From Flammeovirgaceae bacterium UBA5585 (GTDB taxonomy: Bacteria > Bacteroidota > Bacteroidia > Cytophagales > Cyclobacteriaceae), in contig DILT01000013.1 of assembly GCA_002425185.1 (NCBI GenBank), forward strand, positions 736,221-800,220: DNA of 64,000 nt, in the 5' to 3' direction. Numbering within the stretch: position 1 is the first letter of the stretch; each line of letters starts with the position of its first letter. Positions 48,066 through 57,108 of this stretch are shown in pieces. The notes under the pieces were generated by a model. That model saw only the letters and a list, made by a program, of their open reading frames with translations, was not told the DNA's origin and searched no databases. A program made the position numbers and the translations under genes.

Positions 48066-49169
48066 ATGAGATTTCAATTAATTCTCATCCTTATTACGTG
48101 GTTGTTTGCGCAATGCGCGATAAAAGAAAAACCTTCTGATTTTACTGAAGAAATTGACAAAATGTTTTCATCCGAATTCAAACCCGGTGAACCTGGGGCA
48201 TGTGTGTTGGTGCTAAAGGGAAATTCAACATTATTTCTGAAATCGTATGGTCTTGCTGATCTTGTAACGAATGAGCCAATCTCTTCCAAAACACTTTTTA
48301 ATATTGGCTCCATTTCCAAACCTTTTGTGGCGTATGGAATTTTGATCTTACGTGATGAAGGTAAGCTTTCGCTGGATGATCCGATTGGAAATCACTTTCC
48401 GGATTTCAAAAATAAAAATATAGCAACTGCAGTAACGATCCGGCATTTGCTTACGCACACCTCCGGCTTGCCCGACATCCGAAAAGTGAGGGAGGACTCT
48501 GTGTTTTACCTTACGGCAAAAGATGGAGAAAACTGGGCACCCATTATGCAAGCCGATTCACTGTTGTTCAATCCCGGTGAGCAATACGAATATTCCAATC
48601 CAGCCTTTAATGCCCTGGCGTTGATCATTGAACAAGTAAGTAAAATGAAATGGCAGAAGTTTATTGAAGAAAGGATTTATAAACCAGCGGGAATGGTATC
48701 AAGCACGATAACGGATGGACCACATCCGGAAACGGGTGTTTCGCATGGCTACATAAATGTAAAGGGTAAATGGGTGGAGAAGGATTATGGCGAAGAACCA
48801 ACGTTTGCCGCATCCGGAAATGGTGGTGTGTGGAGTTCGGTTGATGAATTGATTTTATTTGAACAGGCGATGAAGAAGGCTTTGTTCATTGCGCCTGAAA
48901 CCATAACCGAGTCGCGGCAGGTTTTCAGTCCACCCAACTGGAAAGGTGATCATGAACCGTTTATGGCAACATCATGGTTCATTGAAGCGACCAAAGCAGG
49001 CAATAAAATTGTAGCCCACACCGGAACACAAGGTGGTTTTTACTGTCACTATGTTTCCGTTCCGGACAAAGAGGTTCTCTATGTTGTATTGGCAAACCGT
49101 CCGTACAATCGCGACAGCGACTATGAAAAGGTGTTTTCTGTTTTGCGGAAGTATGGGTTTGTTGAGTAA
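48066..49169 (+). CDS. Serine hydrolase, class C beta-lactamase family (third)
   Basis: 367 residues. The signal ends in a lipobox-like cysteine (LFAQCAIKEK). The SxxK serine is in NIGSISKPFVAYG, YxN in EYSNPAFNA, and the C-terminal HTGTQGGFYCHYVSVP gives the HxG motif. IGNHFPDFKNKN and LLTHTSGLPD are typical of the class C fold. It is periplasmic or outer-membrane-anchored. Substrate unknown. It begins 34 bases after the CDGSH gene and may share its message. Confidence 0.9.
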   Translation: MRFQLILILITWLFAQCAIKEKPSDFTEEIDKMFSSEFKPGEPGACVLVLKGNSTLFLKSYGLADLVTNEPISSKTLFNIGSISKPFVAYGILILRDEGKLSLDDPIGNHFPDFKNKNIATAVTIRHLLTHTSGLPDIRKVREDSVFYLTAKDGENWAPIMQADSLLFNPGEQYEYSNPAFNALALIIEQVSKMKWQKFIEERIYKPAGMVSSTITDGPHPETGVSHGYINVKGKWVEKDYGEEPTFAASGNGGVWSSVDELILFEQAMKKALFIAPETITESRQVFSPPNWKGDHEPFMATSWFIEATKAGNKIVAHTGTQGGFYCHYVSVPDKEVLYVVLANRPYNRDSDYEKVFSVLRKYGFVE

Positions 49170-49193
49170 CCGATAAATACTTCTACCAGTAAA

Positions 49194-50492
49194 CTAGCGT
49201 TCAAACCCAATAATAAATTCCGAACTGTATTCATTGGCTTCGCTGTCTTTAACAAACAAGCGTGCACGCTTACCTAATTTCAAGCATGTGTTTTTGTTTG
49301 TAATATCCTCTTCAGTATTCATGGGCTGCAGCGATGGGTACCAAAGTACACGACCGGGCTTCGTTAACACTACCTGTGGTTTGCTCCATGCCATAGCGTT
49401 CGAGCCTTCACCTAAATTTTCGTTCATATTAAACGAAATATAAATGCTGCTTCCGCGCCACGATTCTTCTTCCACTTTTCCCATCATCATCACCCAACAG
49501 TTCAGGTAATAATTCCAGCTTACGGAGGGCCCCCAATGATATTGACCCGCTTGTGCAGCCGGTCCGCCTCCTTCAATCTTAGGTATTTGAAGCGAGGGAA
49601 TGGGTGCCCCTGTGCCATCGTGCGGAACGTCAAAACTTTTTCCGCCCCAGCGTTTGGCTTTGCCTTCAGGATTTTCAAGATCACTTATTTTTATTCGGGC
49701 TACACTAATGCATTGCCCGCTGGCTTCAGTGTCGGGATTGTAGGTTGCAGAATCATAAACTCCCGGATAACTATATTCACCATAGAATAAATACAAGTAT
49801 TCACCACTGGCCACCGCTGATGGATCGCCCACACCACCGGCAAACGTATTAGACGTGTTGTGCGGTTTTAAAATCATTCGAGGCTGCAGGTCTTCAATAA
49901 AAATTCCACGATTGTCCCAGCTTTTGCCGCCATCGGTAGATTTCATAACACCTATACGGCATACCGCGGCTGCAGACTCGGGGCCGCGTAGGCCTTGCGG
50001 CCAGTTTTTATTTTTATACCCTAAACCGGTAGGTTCATCGTAAGGCAAAGTCTCAGGATAATTTTCGTTATGGTAAATTCCATACAATGTTTTACCTGTG
50101 GCGTCTTTTGTATCCTGGTACATGGTTTCAAACCAAACGGCACCGTGCAATCCGGGTGTTCCCGCTGGCGCGTTGGGTGGCATTTTCGGGCGTTTGAATT
50201 TTTCATGGGGTGTCAGAAAAACCTCATCGGCATTTAGACCATCGGCATACATCAGTTCATTGGCATTGCCCCATACCGGGTCTTCACCATATTTACCGGG
50301 AAAGATGCGCAGCGTGTCGCCAACCCACGCCTCGGCCATGTTGCAGTCTACAAACGAATTGAAAACGAATTTTTCTGTTGGGATGAGAGCAAATGATGGA
50401 TTCTCTTCACCGGTAGATTTCTGCTTACAATGAAATACGATTAATGAAAGCAACAATAAGCCTGCCCGTAATAAATTATAGTGGTTCATCAT
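49194..50492 (-). CDS. Lipoprotein with beta-propeller-like (sialidase/GH43-like) fold
   Basis: 432 residues. The N terminus has a lipobox (LIVFHCKQKS). An Asp-box SxDxGxxW is present as STDGGKSWDNRG (about 188-199), and GDPSAVASGEYLYLFYGEYS plus GPSVSWNYYLNCWVMMM look like propeller strands of a five-bladed or sialidase-like fold. AVWFETMYQDTKDATGKTLYG is notable. I do not recognise the exact family; no catalytic acid can be named. It is probably on the cell surface. It is convergent with the serine hydrolase (24 bases between stops) and divergent from a DUF4136 gene. Confidence 0.8.
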   Translation of the reverse strand: MMNHYNLLRAGLLLLSLIVFHCKQKSTGEENPSFALIPTEKFVFNSFVDCNMAEAWVGDTLRIFPGKYGEDPVWGNANELMYADGLNADEVFLTPHEKFKRPKMPPNAPAGTPGLHGAVWFETMYQDTKDATGKTLYGIYHNENYPETLPYDEPTGLGYKNKNWPQGLRGPESAAAVCRIGVMKSTDGGKSWDNRGIFIEDLQPRMILKPHNTSNTFAGGVGDPSAVASGEYLYLFYGEYSYPGVYDSATYNPDTEASGQCISVARIKISDLENPEGKAKRWGGKSFDVPHDGTGAPIPSLQIPKIEGGGPAAQAGQYHWGPSVSWNYYLNCWVMMMGKVEEESWRGSSIYISFNMNENLGEGSNAMAWSKPQVVLTKPGRVLWYPSLQPMNTEEDITNKNTCLKLGKRARLFVKDSEANEYSSEFIIGFER

Positions 50493-50644
50493 GCTGTTAA
50501 AAGTTAACGTTGGCCTCCAGATTTATATACCGAATATCCAATTTGTTTAGCGTAAGTCATAAATCGAAACCAGAATTAAACGAATTGTGTTTATTATGTG
50601 TCTAATGCACGATGGAACTGTTATTTTTCGTTCACTAAACGCAT

Positions 50645-51283
50645 ATGAAGAGTAAAGTATTAATTATTTCTGCGCTTGTAGTGCTGGCAGGATGTGATTT
50701 ACAACCCCAATCGGGCGAATTGGCCCGCGACATGGTGGTACAAACCCAGTATGATCAACAGTCAGTATCGGGAATTTCCAATGTATTTACGGATTACTCA
50801 ACCTATGTTCTGCGACAGGATACCATTGGTTTTGTTTCCAACCGTAACAGCCGCACGTATTTAATCGAATCTGATCTGAACATTGCCAATGGCTATGTAA
50901 AGCCAGTCGTTAACCTGGTAGGGTCAAACCTGGCAGCACGTGGTTATCAACGGGTTGAGGATGATGGTGATCCCGATTTTGCCGTGAACATCGTAATTCT
51001 GGATAATTTTAGTTTCTTTCAAACCATTCAGTACCCTGGCTTTTACCCGGGAGGATACTATGGTTTTTACGGATACTATTTTCCCATTGTAACCACATAC
51101 TATTCCAACTACACTACGCTGGTTATTGAAATTGTGGACATTAAAAATGCTACCGGCAACCAATACAAGGTTATCTGGAAAGCCTTTATCGGTGATTTAA
51201 ACAACACCTTTGATTTGCGCGGTAAAACACTCGAAGCCATCGATCAGGCCTTTGTTCAATCACCCTACATCCAAAAGAATTAA
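50645..51283 (+). CDS. DUF4136 lipoprotein
   Basis: 212 residues. MKSKVLIISALVVLAGCDLQ is a lipoprotein signal with the lipobox LAGC. The body has FTDYSTYVLRQDTIGF, LAARGYQRVEDDGDPDFAVN, YGFYGYYFPIVTTYYSNYTT and KVIWKAFIGDL, the pattern of DUF4136, a family of small outer-membrane lipoproteins related to spore-coat and YbjP-like proteins. Function unknown. The barrel gene follows with a 2-base gap, as for many lipoprotein-plus-barrel pairs. Confidence 0.88.
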   Translation: MKSKVLIISALVVLAGCDLQPQSGELARDMVVQTQYDQQSVSGISNVFTDYSTYVLRQDTIGFVSNRNSRTYLIESDLNIANGYVKPVVNLVGSNLAARGYQRVEDDGDPDFAVNIVILDNFSFFQTIQYPGFYPGGYYGFYGYYFPIVTTYYSNYTTLVIEIVDIKNATGNQYKVIWKAFIGDLNNTFDLRGKTLEAIDQAFVQSPYIQKN

Positions 51284-51285
51284 CC

Positions 51286-51888
51286 ATGAAGCTTAAAATA
51301 GCAATTATCCTGCTCGCAATTACACCAGCAGCAATTGCCCAGGTTGCCGAGTCGGCTTTTCATGTAAGCTGGGTGACCATGAAGCCCACCTATACTGACT
51401 ATGTAAGCAAGACCAGCTCACGCGGATTTAATGTTGGGTTTACAAAGTTTATAAATGAACGTTTTGGTGCCGGCCTTTCCGGTGGGTACACGGTATTGGA
51501 TGATTATGTGCCCCGGCAAACGTATACGTTTCCGGGTGGAGCCATCACTACGGATATTTTCAACTACATGTACTTCTATACCTTAATGGCCAATGGGCAA
51601 TATTATTTCAAAACCGAAGGATTGTTTGTACCCTACGCATCACTTTCGGCTGGTGCTGCCTTCACTGAATATACCATCTTTTATAATGCGTATTCTGATT
51701 CCGATACGAAAACCAGCTTTAACCTTCGCCCTGAACTTGGCGCCCTATACCGCTTTCAGAAATATTCAACACTTGGCATGAAAGCAGCGATCGGATATGA
51801 TTTCGTAACCAACAAGAGCGAGTATTTCGATTTAAAAAATTTCTCAGCCCTGAGTTTTCAGATCGGCATTGTGCTGTTCAATGATTAA
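51286..51888 (+). CDS. Outer-membrane beta-barrel protein
   Basis: 200 residues with a signal peptide (MKLKIAIILLAITPAAIAQ). Alternating strands with aromatic girdles (RGFNVGFTKFINERFGAGLS, YFYTLMANGQYYFKTEGLFV) and the C-terminal pattern LSFQIGIVLFND indicate an 8- to 10-strand barrel of the OmpW/OmpA-like outer-membrane group. It follows the DUF4136 lipoprotein by 2 bases and is followed by a MITE. Function unknown. Confidence 0.85.
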   Translation: MKLKIAIILLAITPAAIAQVAESAFHVSWVTMKPTYTDYVSKTSSRGFNVGFTKFINERFGAGLSGGYTVLDDYVPRQTYTFPGGAITTDIFNYMYFYTLMANGQYYFKTEGLFVPYASLSAGAAFTEYTIFYNAYSDSDTKTSFNLRPELGALYRFQKYSTLGMKAAIGYDFVTNKSEYFDLKNFSALSFQIGIVLFND

Positions 51889-51899
51889 TACTTAGAATC

Positions 51900-52039
51900 A
51901 GAAGCCATCTCAAAAATAAAGAGTACGTTATTGCGGGGGAGCCTGCCTGCCGGCAGGGAAGCAATACTGTGTTCAGTATTGAAAATCGAGATTGCTTCAC
52001 TGCGTTCGCAATGACGCTAACATTTTTGAGATGGCTTCT
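51900..52039. mobile_element. MITE-like element, copy 2
   Basis: 140 bases with perfect 18-base terminal inverted repeats AGAAGCCATCTCAAAAAT / ATTTTTGAGATGGCTTCT. The inside contains CCTGCC-GGCAGG (51946-51957) and a GCAATGACG arm, in the manner of copy 1. Its right end supplies two bases of the stop codon of the trehalase gene (complement of 52038-52040), so insertion at a TA target probably set that gene's 3' end. No coding capacity. Confidence 0.85.
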
Positions 52040-53516
52040 AGTTGTTTTTCATCGCCAGGTAAACCCCGTTGGTCCAGCCAAAACCATCCTGGTTTGGGTA
52101 TTCTCCACCACTGGCTTCACCTCTTTCGCTCCACACATCGTATTTCTCAGTCATTTTACCTGTATTGGCGTACACGGTATCGTTTATGGCCAACCAGTTG
52201 GCTTTTAATTTTGAAGCCAGGTCGGTTAGACTGTATTTCAATAATCCTGTATAAGCAATCCATTGTAAGGGTGCCCAGCCGTTTGGCGCATCCCATTGCT
52301 GGCCGCTATGTTCTAATGTGGTGGTGAGTCCACCATGTTTCAAAAACTTTTCCTCCAGCACCTGCCCAACAGCCAGGGCTTGTTCGGGTGTAGCCACTTC
52401 AAAAAATAACGGGAACGCTGCCGCTAGCGTATAATTTGCTTTTTGCTGTAGTTCAATAAAATCAAAGTCGAAGAAAAAATTTTGTGAATAGCTCCAGCAA
52501 TATTTCTGAATGGTATTTTTTCGGATTAGGGCACGTTGAAAATAATCATCAGCCTTGGTGTTGTTATCTGTTTCGCGATATGCATCCGACAAGGTTTGTT
52601 CCAAATGATACAACAGGCAATTTAAGTCTACCGGAATTATTTCTGTTGTGTGGATGGAACTGAATTGGGTTACATCTTTGAACCAACGACTGCTGAAATC
52701 CCAACCCGATTCGGCAGCAGCCCGGAGATGCCGAAAAAGAACGTTGGGCTTTTGGCTTGATTGATGGGCCAACTCAACATCTTCTTTGTATGACTCCGGC
52801 CGTGGTGTATCGTGCTCATCCCAGTAACGGTTAAGCACACTATCATCTGGTAACTTCACTACACGATTGACAGACTGATTTTTACGAAGTGAATTTGCTC
52901 CATGCATCCAGAAATCATACTCCTTTTCAAGTTGTGGTAGGTAACGACTCAACGCATCGGCTTCATAGCTGTGAAGCAGTTTCACCATTAACGAAAAGAA
53001 AGGGGGCTGTGAACGCCCGATAAAATACGTTCGGTTTCCATTGGGGATGTAGCCGATCATATCAATAAGAAAAGCAAAATTATCAATCATGTTCCGGATC
53101 ATTTCGATTTTGCCGGAAGCCTGAAGGCCCAACATGGTAAAGTAACTGTCCCAATAATAAATCTCGCGAAAGCGACCACCCGGCACAAGGTATGGATGTG
53201 GAAGCGGGATCAGTGATCCACCGGTCTCATCAGGCGTGCGTGTGAGTACATCCCACAGGTTTTCGATATGCTGTTGTGCTGATTTTGTTAAATCACTTTG
53301 GTAGCCGGCTGAATACGCAGCAGGTAACTTAAAATTCTGTTCGAGAAATTTCCGCAGATCAAAGCCTTCTTCTTTTTTTCTCCGCTTAAAGTCATTGTTA
53401 ATTTCTTCCAGTGATCGTTTAGGCACACAATCCGGGAAAGTTTTTCCATCGCCCAGTATATTCTGAAGTTGTACAACTTCAAATAATTCTCCGAGTTCAT
53501 GGATTTGGGTTATCAT
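52038..53516 (-). CDS. Trehalase, GH37, cytoplasmic
   Basis: 492 residues from ATG at 53516, which stands 9 bases after GGAGG and just after the MFS stop (an upstream ATG at 53546 would overlap the MFS gene). The signatures PGGRFREIYYWDSYF (first trehalase motif), ESGWDFSSRWF and QWDAPNGWAP (second motif) are complete. It cleaves trehalose to two glucose. With no signal peptide it is cytoplasmic, so trehalose must be imported, probably by the MFS gene with which it forms an operon. Its stop codon lies in the edge of a MITE. Confidence 0.95.
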   Translation of the reverse strand: MITQIHELGELFEVVQLQNILGDGKTFPDCVPKRSLEEINNDFKRRKKEEGFDLRKFLEQNFKLPAAYSAGYQSDLTKSAQQHIENLWDVLTRTPDETGGSLIPLPHPYLVPGGRFREIYYWDSYFTMLGLQASGKIEMIRNMIDNFAFLIDMIGYIPNGNRTYFIGRSQPPFFSLMVKLLHSYEADALSRYLPQLEKEYDFWMHGANSLRKNQSVNRVVKLPDDSVLNRYWDEHDTPRPESYKEDVELAHQSSQKPNVLFRHLRAAAESGWDFSSRWFKDVTQFSSIHTTEIIPVDLNCLLYHLEQTLSDAYRETDNNTKADDYFQRALIRKNTIQKYCWSYSQNFFFDFDFIELQQKANYTLAAAFPLFFEVATPEQALAVGQVLEEKFLKHGGLTTTLEHSGQQWDAPNGWAPLQWIAYTGLLKYSLTDLASKLKANWLAINDTVYANTGKMTEKYDVWSERGEASGGEYPNQDGFGWTNGVYLAMKNN

Positions 53517-53517
53517 A

Positions 53518-54780
53518 TCAATGTCCTCCGGTTGCTGTAAATTCAATGGCTGTTTCTGGTTTCTTCTGCAGCCGGTTAAAAAAGAATAGCGCAGTGAGCA
53601 GAATCGTAATCGGGATCAACGAAAAATAAAAAGCGGTCTGGCCGTCATACGCTTCAAATATGTGACCGGTAATAATGGATCCTGTTGTTCCGCCAAGCGC
53701 AGAAAAAATCACAATTAAACCCGACATGGGGCCGTGTTGACGTGGAGGAAGTGCGCTAAGTATAACAGAGTTAATGGCCGGGTAAATTGGTGCCAGAAAT
53801 AGCCCGATGATGGGAAAAACAAATGCAGCCAGGGGTGCATCGTTCCAGCCGGTGACTTCATTGCCCGTGCCCTGCTTCGCCAGAGGAATAGCAATTAAAA
53901 CCAATACCGATGCTGCCAGTAAACATAAAGCCAACACATTGAACCAATGAATTTTTCGCAACACGATGCCCGCCAGAAACCGGCCTAAAGCGGTTGATGC
54001 AGCGAGTATGCTGGCCATTTGAATGCTTAATGTTGTAGGCAAGCTGAGTACTTTACTGTTGTACGTGGGTAGCCAACTCATAATGCTTTGCTCAATGAGT
54101 ACGTACGTGAAAGCGCTTAGGATAAAAACCAACACCAGGGGTTTTATCGCCAGCTTAACCATGTCAATAAAATCTTCCATAAAAGGTTTTGCTTCGGCAG
54201 GCTTTACCGCGGATTCATCAAGGGAAGTTGATAGCAGCAGAAGAAAGGCAACTGCATTAATAGCAGCCAGCAGGTAATACACCTTTAGCCAGGAAGAAGA
54301 CTGTGGATTAAGGTCATCAACAAAGGCACTGAAAATAAAATAGCCGGTAAGGATGCCAATCATAAAAAATGATTCTATGAAGTTCATGAAGCTGGCATGT
54401 TCTTTTTTATCGGTGGTAACAATACCAATGGTAGCGTAAACAGAAACTTTAATAAGCGCAAACGAAGTTCCGGTAGCGGCAAACAGTACTTTGGTCATGG
54501 TAAAGCTGCCGAGTGATGGCATAAGCAGACAAGCTAGCGTAACCAATCCTAAGCCGATAAGCATAGAATTTCTATACCCGATGCGCGCAATGTAAGAGGC
54601 AATTAAAAACGAAACAGCAGCGATGCTTAAATCCTTGAAAGCTTCCAGTACACTGGCCGATGATTCGGACACACCATACGTACTTTGTACCTGAAGAATT
54701 ACTGTGCCAACACTGTTCAGGAGAATGGCAAAAACAAAATAGTTGAGGAACAGCGAGAGTTTGATTTTCCAGTGCGACAT
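53518..54780 (-). CDS. MFS transporter, FucP-like
   Basis: 420 residues with 12 predicted membrane helices. The first (LSLFLNYFVFAILLNSVGT) and the loop between 2 and 3 (ARIGYRNSMLIGLG) have the MFS pattern; PLAAFVFPIIGLFLAPIYPAINS and HGPMSGLIVIFSALGGTTG are typical of the sugar/H+ symporter (fucose permease) branch. Its stop overlaps the start region of the trehalase gene by a few bases (TGATATG arrangement), so the two are co-translated. Trehalose uptake is a reasonable inference. Reads away from the response regulator gene. Confidence 0.9.
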   Translation of the reverse strand: MSHWKIKLSLFLNYFVFAILLNSVGTVILQVQSTYGVSESSASVLEAFKDLSIAAVSFLIASYIARIGYRNSMLIGLGLVTLACLLMPSLGSFTMTKVLFAATGTSFALIKVSVYATIGIVTTDKKEHASFMNFIESFFMIGILTGYFIFSAFVDDLNPQSSSWLKVYYLLAAINAVAFLLLLSTSLDESAVKPAEAKPFMEDFIDMVKLAIKPLVLVFILSAFTYVLIEQSIMSWLPTYNSKVLSLPTTLSIQMASILAASTALGRFLAGIVLRKIHWFNVLALCLLAASVLVLIAIPLAKQGTGNEVTGWNDAPLAAFVFPIIGLFLAPIYPAINSVILSALPPRQHGPMSGLIVIFSALGGTTGSIITGHIFEAYDGQTAFYFSLIPITILLTALFFFNRLQKKPETAIEFTATGGH

Positions 54781-54821
54781 GAGTAGTGGGCTTACTAAAC
54801 AAATCTAACACTTTTGGGAGA

Positions 54822-55508
54822 TCATCCTACCGAAAAATGGTAGCCAATGCCTTTTATGGTGATGATCTGTACAGCAGGATCATCTTTCAGGTAATCACGA
54901 AGTTTCGTAATGTATACGTCCAGGTTTCGGGAATTGAAAAAGGAGTCATCGCCCCAAAGGTTCATTAATATATCTTTTCGGGTAATGGTACCATGACGGT
55001 TGTCGTAAAGCATTTTTAGTAAGCTGGCTTCGCGATGCGATAGCTTTTTTATCTGGTTGTTAAATTTGAGCTCATACCGTGAAACCGAAAATTCGAACAC
55101 ACCGATTTCGATAACTTCCTTCGATCCCGAATTTTTATAGCGGGCGATGGACAGCAGGTTATTTACCCGGGCAATCAACTCCTCCAGGCTAAAGGGTTTT
55201 CGTAAATAATCATTCCCCCCGACATCAAATCCTTTCAGCACATCTTCGGTTTGTGTTTTAGCCGTTACAAATATGATGGGTACATGTGCATTAATGTTTC
55301 TGATTTCTTTCGCCAGGGTGTAACCGTCCTTCTGCGGAAGCATGATGTCGAAAACACAAATATCCGGATTGGATTCTTTAAACAAACTTACAGCAAGTTT
55401 ACCATCGGCTGCCATAGTCACTTCAAAATCACGGCTCTCCAAACTTTCTTTTACAATCCGGCCGAGAAAGGGCTCATCTTCAACGTAAAGAATTTTGGTT
55501 TTACTCAT
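54822..55508 (-). CDS. OmpR-type response regulator
   Basis: 228 residues. The receiver domain has acidic residues VEDEP near 10-14, phospho-acceptor Asp in VFDIMLPQKDGY (about 50-61), the Thr in FVTAKTQ and the Lys in LRKPFSLEEL. The C-terminal winged helix (about 130-225) ends in VYITKLRDYLKDDPAVQIIT. It overlaps the histidine kinase by one base (TGATG), so the pair is one operon with the kinase first. It resembles RprY and similar Bacteroidota regulators. A GLPGLI gene and barrel gene lie upstream, divergent. Confidence 0.95.
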   Translation of the reverse strand: MSKTKILYVEDEPFLGRIVKESLESRDFEVTMAADGKLAVSLFKESNPDICVFDIMLPQKDGYTLAKEIRNINAHVPIIFVTAKTQTEDVLKGFDVGGNDYLRKPFSLEELIARVNNLLSIARYKNSGSKEVIEIGVFEFSVSRYELKFNNQIKKLSHREASLLKMLYDNRHGTITRKDILMNLWGDDSFFNSRNLDVYITKLRDYLKDDPAVQIITIKGIGYHFSVG

Positions 55509-56959
55509 CAGGCTGGTAGTGTTATGGTAAATATACTTCCTTTACCTGCTTCGCTTTTTAGTTCAAGGGTTCCCTTCAGGCTTTTTACAACACTGGCCAC
55601 ATAGCTTAAGCCTAAACCATATCCCCTGGCATTGTGTACATCACCGGTAGGTACTCTAAAAAACTTATCAAACACTTTCGATTGATGTTCAGCCGGAATG
55701 CCAATGCCATTATCCTGAACGGATAACTGAATGCCCTGTTGATTTTTTACAAGCCTCATGTGTATCTGGCAACCCGGTTGACTGTATTTTATAGCATTGT
55801 CCAAAAGGTTGTATACTACATTAGTAATGTGTTCTCTGTTAGCCCGGATAGTAAAGTCATAGCCTTCTTTTTCAAATGAAACCTGTGCCTGATGTTTTTC
55901 AAAAACAAGTTTTAAGGAAGTAAGCACTTCACTAATGATGTTTTCAATGTCTGTGTCCTCTGTTTTGATTTCCAATCCGGTTGCTTCGAAAGAAGATGTT
56001 TTTAAAATTTTATCAGTCATTAAAGTGAGTCGTTTGAGTTCCTGCTGGGCAATGGTCAGGTATTCGGCCGTAAGCGCAGGATTGTCAAGGGCTCTGAAGT
56101 TCTGCATGGCCTCCAGGGCAACGCTTACGGTGGCCACAGGTGTTTTTAACTCGTGTGTGATGTTGCTGATCAGATCATTTTTTAATTGCATAAGCTTTTG
56201 TTGTGATCGTATGCTTCGGTACATCAAAACAAAAGCTGTAACAATTAAACCAGTTAGTATAAAAGAGAATGCAATTTGTGGGCTAATCCTGGCCAGCAGC
56301 ATGGGTCTGACATTTTCAAATTGCGCAAGGTAAGCGGGTGTGTGTGGCAGAAAGAATGGTTCTGTCAAAAACAGGCTTGATGCTTTTGGCTCATCCATAC
56401 CTACCGGCAGCATTCGCACCTTGGGTAAAAGCATAATGCCTGTTGCCTTCAGAGTATCGCTGTACTTGCGTTGAATGTCATCAATCCGAAGTGAGTCATT
56501 TCCAAAGCGAAAAATAAAGTTGCCGGGTTCCCGTCTTCTGCGAAATTCAGAAACGATGGGTCGCAATACTTGTTTAATGCTGTCGCCTTCTCGATTGACG
56601 GACAAAAAAATCTGAACGGCCGAATCACGCACTTCTATGCGCGAGACTTTTTCTGGCGGGATTTTCGATAACATCGAGTCTTGCTTAATCCGTGTATTCA
56701 AGATCATTACTTGTGATGGCTTGTCAGCCGATCGTTTATACTCCATACTATCACCCGTTACAATAGGTTGCAGTCCTTTCATGATCAGGGAGTCTTGCAA
56801 ACCAATAATTGTTGAGCGAAATAGTGAATTGGTTTCTTTACGGAACGATTCCAGCGCTTCGTTGTAGGCACTTCGTAGCCAAAGCACTTGCAAAACCAAC
56901 AGCAGGATTATGCTGGTAGTCATCAGTAATACTGTTAAACGAAGCTTGCGTGATTGCAT
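55508..56959 (-). CDS. Sensor histidine kinase
   Basis: 483 residues from ATG at 56959 (an upstream in-frame ATG at 57007 would enter the GLPGLI gene's leader). Two membrane segments (LTVLLMTTSIILLLVLQVLW near 10-30 and AFSFILTGLIVTAFVLMYR near 235-255) enclose a periplasmic sensor of about 200 residues. The cytoplasmic part has SNITHELKTPVATVSVALEA with the phospho-acceptor His, YNLLDNAIKYS, DNGIGIP and GYGLGLSYV. It is an orthodox class I kinase. The signal is unknown. It is transcribed with its response regulator and divergent from the GLPGLI and barrel genes. Confidence 0.95.
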   Translation of the reverse strand: MQSRKLRLTVLLMTTSIILLLVLQVLWLRSAYNEALESFRKETNSLFRSTIIGLQDSLIMKGLQPIVTGDSMEYKRSADKPSQVMILNTRIKQDSMLSKIPPEKVSRIEVRDSAVQIFLSVNREGDSIKQVLRPIVSEFRRRREPGNFIFRFGNDSLRIDDIQRKYSDTLKATGIMLLPKVRMLPVGMDEPKASSLFLTEPFFLPHTPAYLAQFENVRPMLLARISPQIAFSFILTGLIVTAFVLMYRSIRSQQKLMQLKNDLISNITHELKTPVATVSVALEAMQNFRALDNPALTAEYLTIAQQELKRLTLMTDKILKTSSFEATGLEIKTEDTDIENIISEVLTSLKLVFEKHQAQVSFEKEGYDFTIRANREHITNVVYNLLDNAIKYSQPGCQIHMRLVKNQQGIQLSVQDNGIGIPAEHQSKVFDKFFRVPTGDVHNARGYGLGLSYVASVVKSLKGTLELKSEAGKGSIFTITLPA

Positions 56960-57108
56960 GGTACAAAAGTAACGCTGGAATAGGCGCAAAGGATGGTGTT
57001 TTAACATTAATTAACATTCCTTACAGAACAATTAACCCGTATCCTTCATCCTTAGCCGTACATTTACATCAGAAATTTTTCAAACCCTTAATGAAAAGCT
57101 CAACTACC

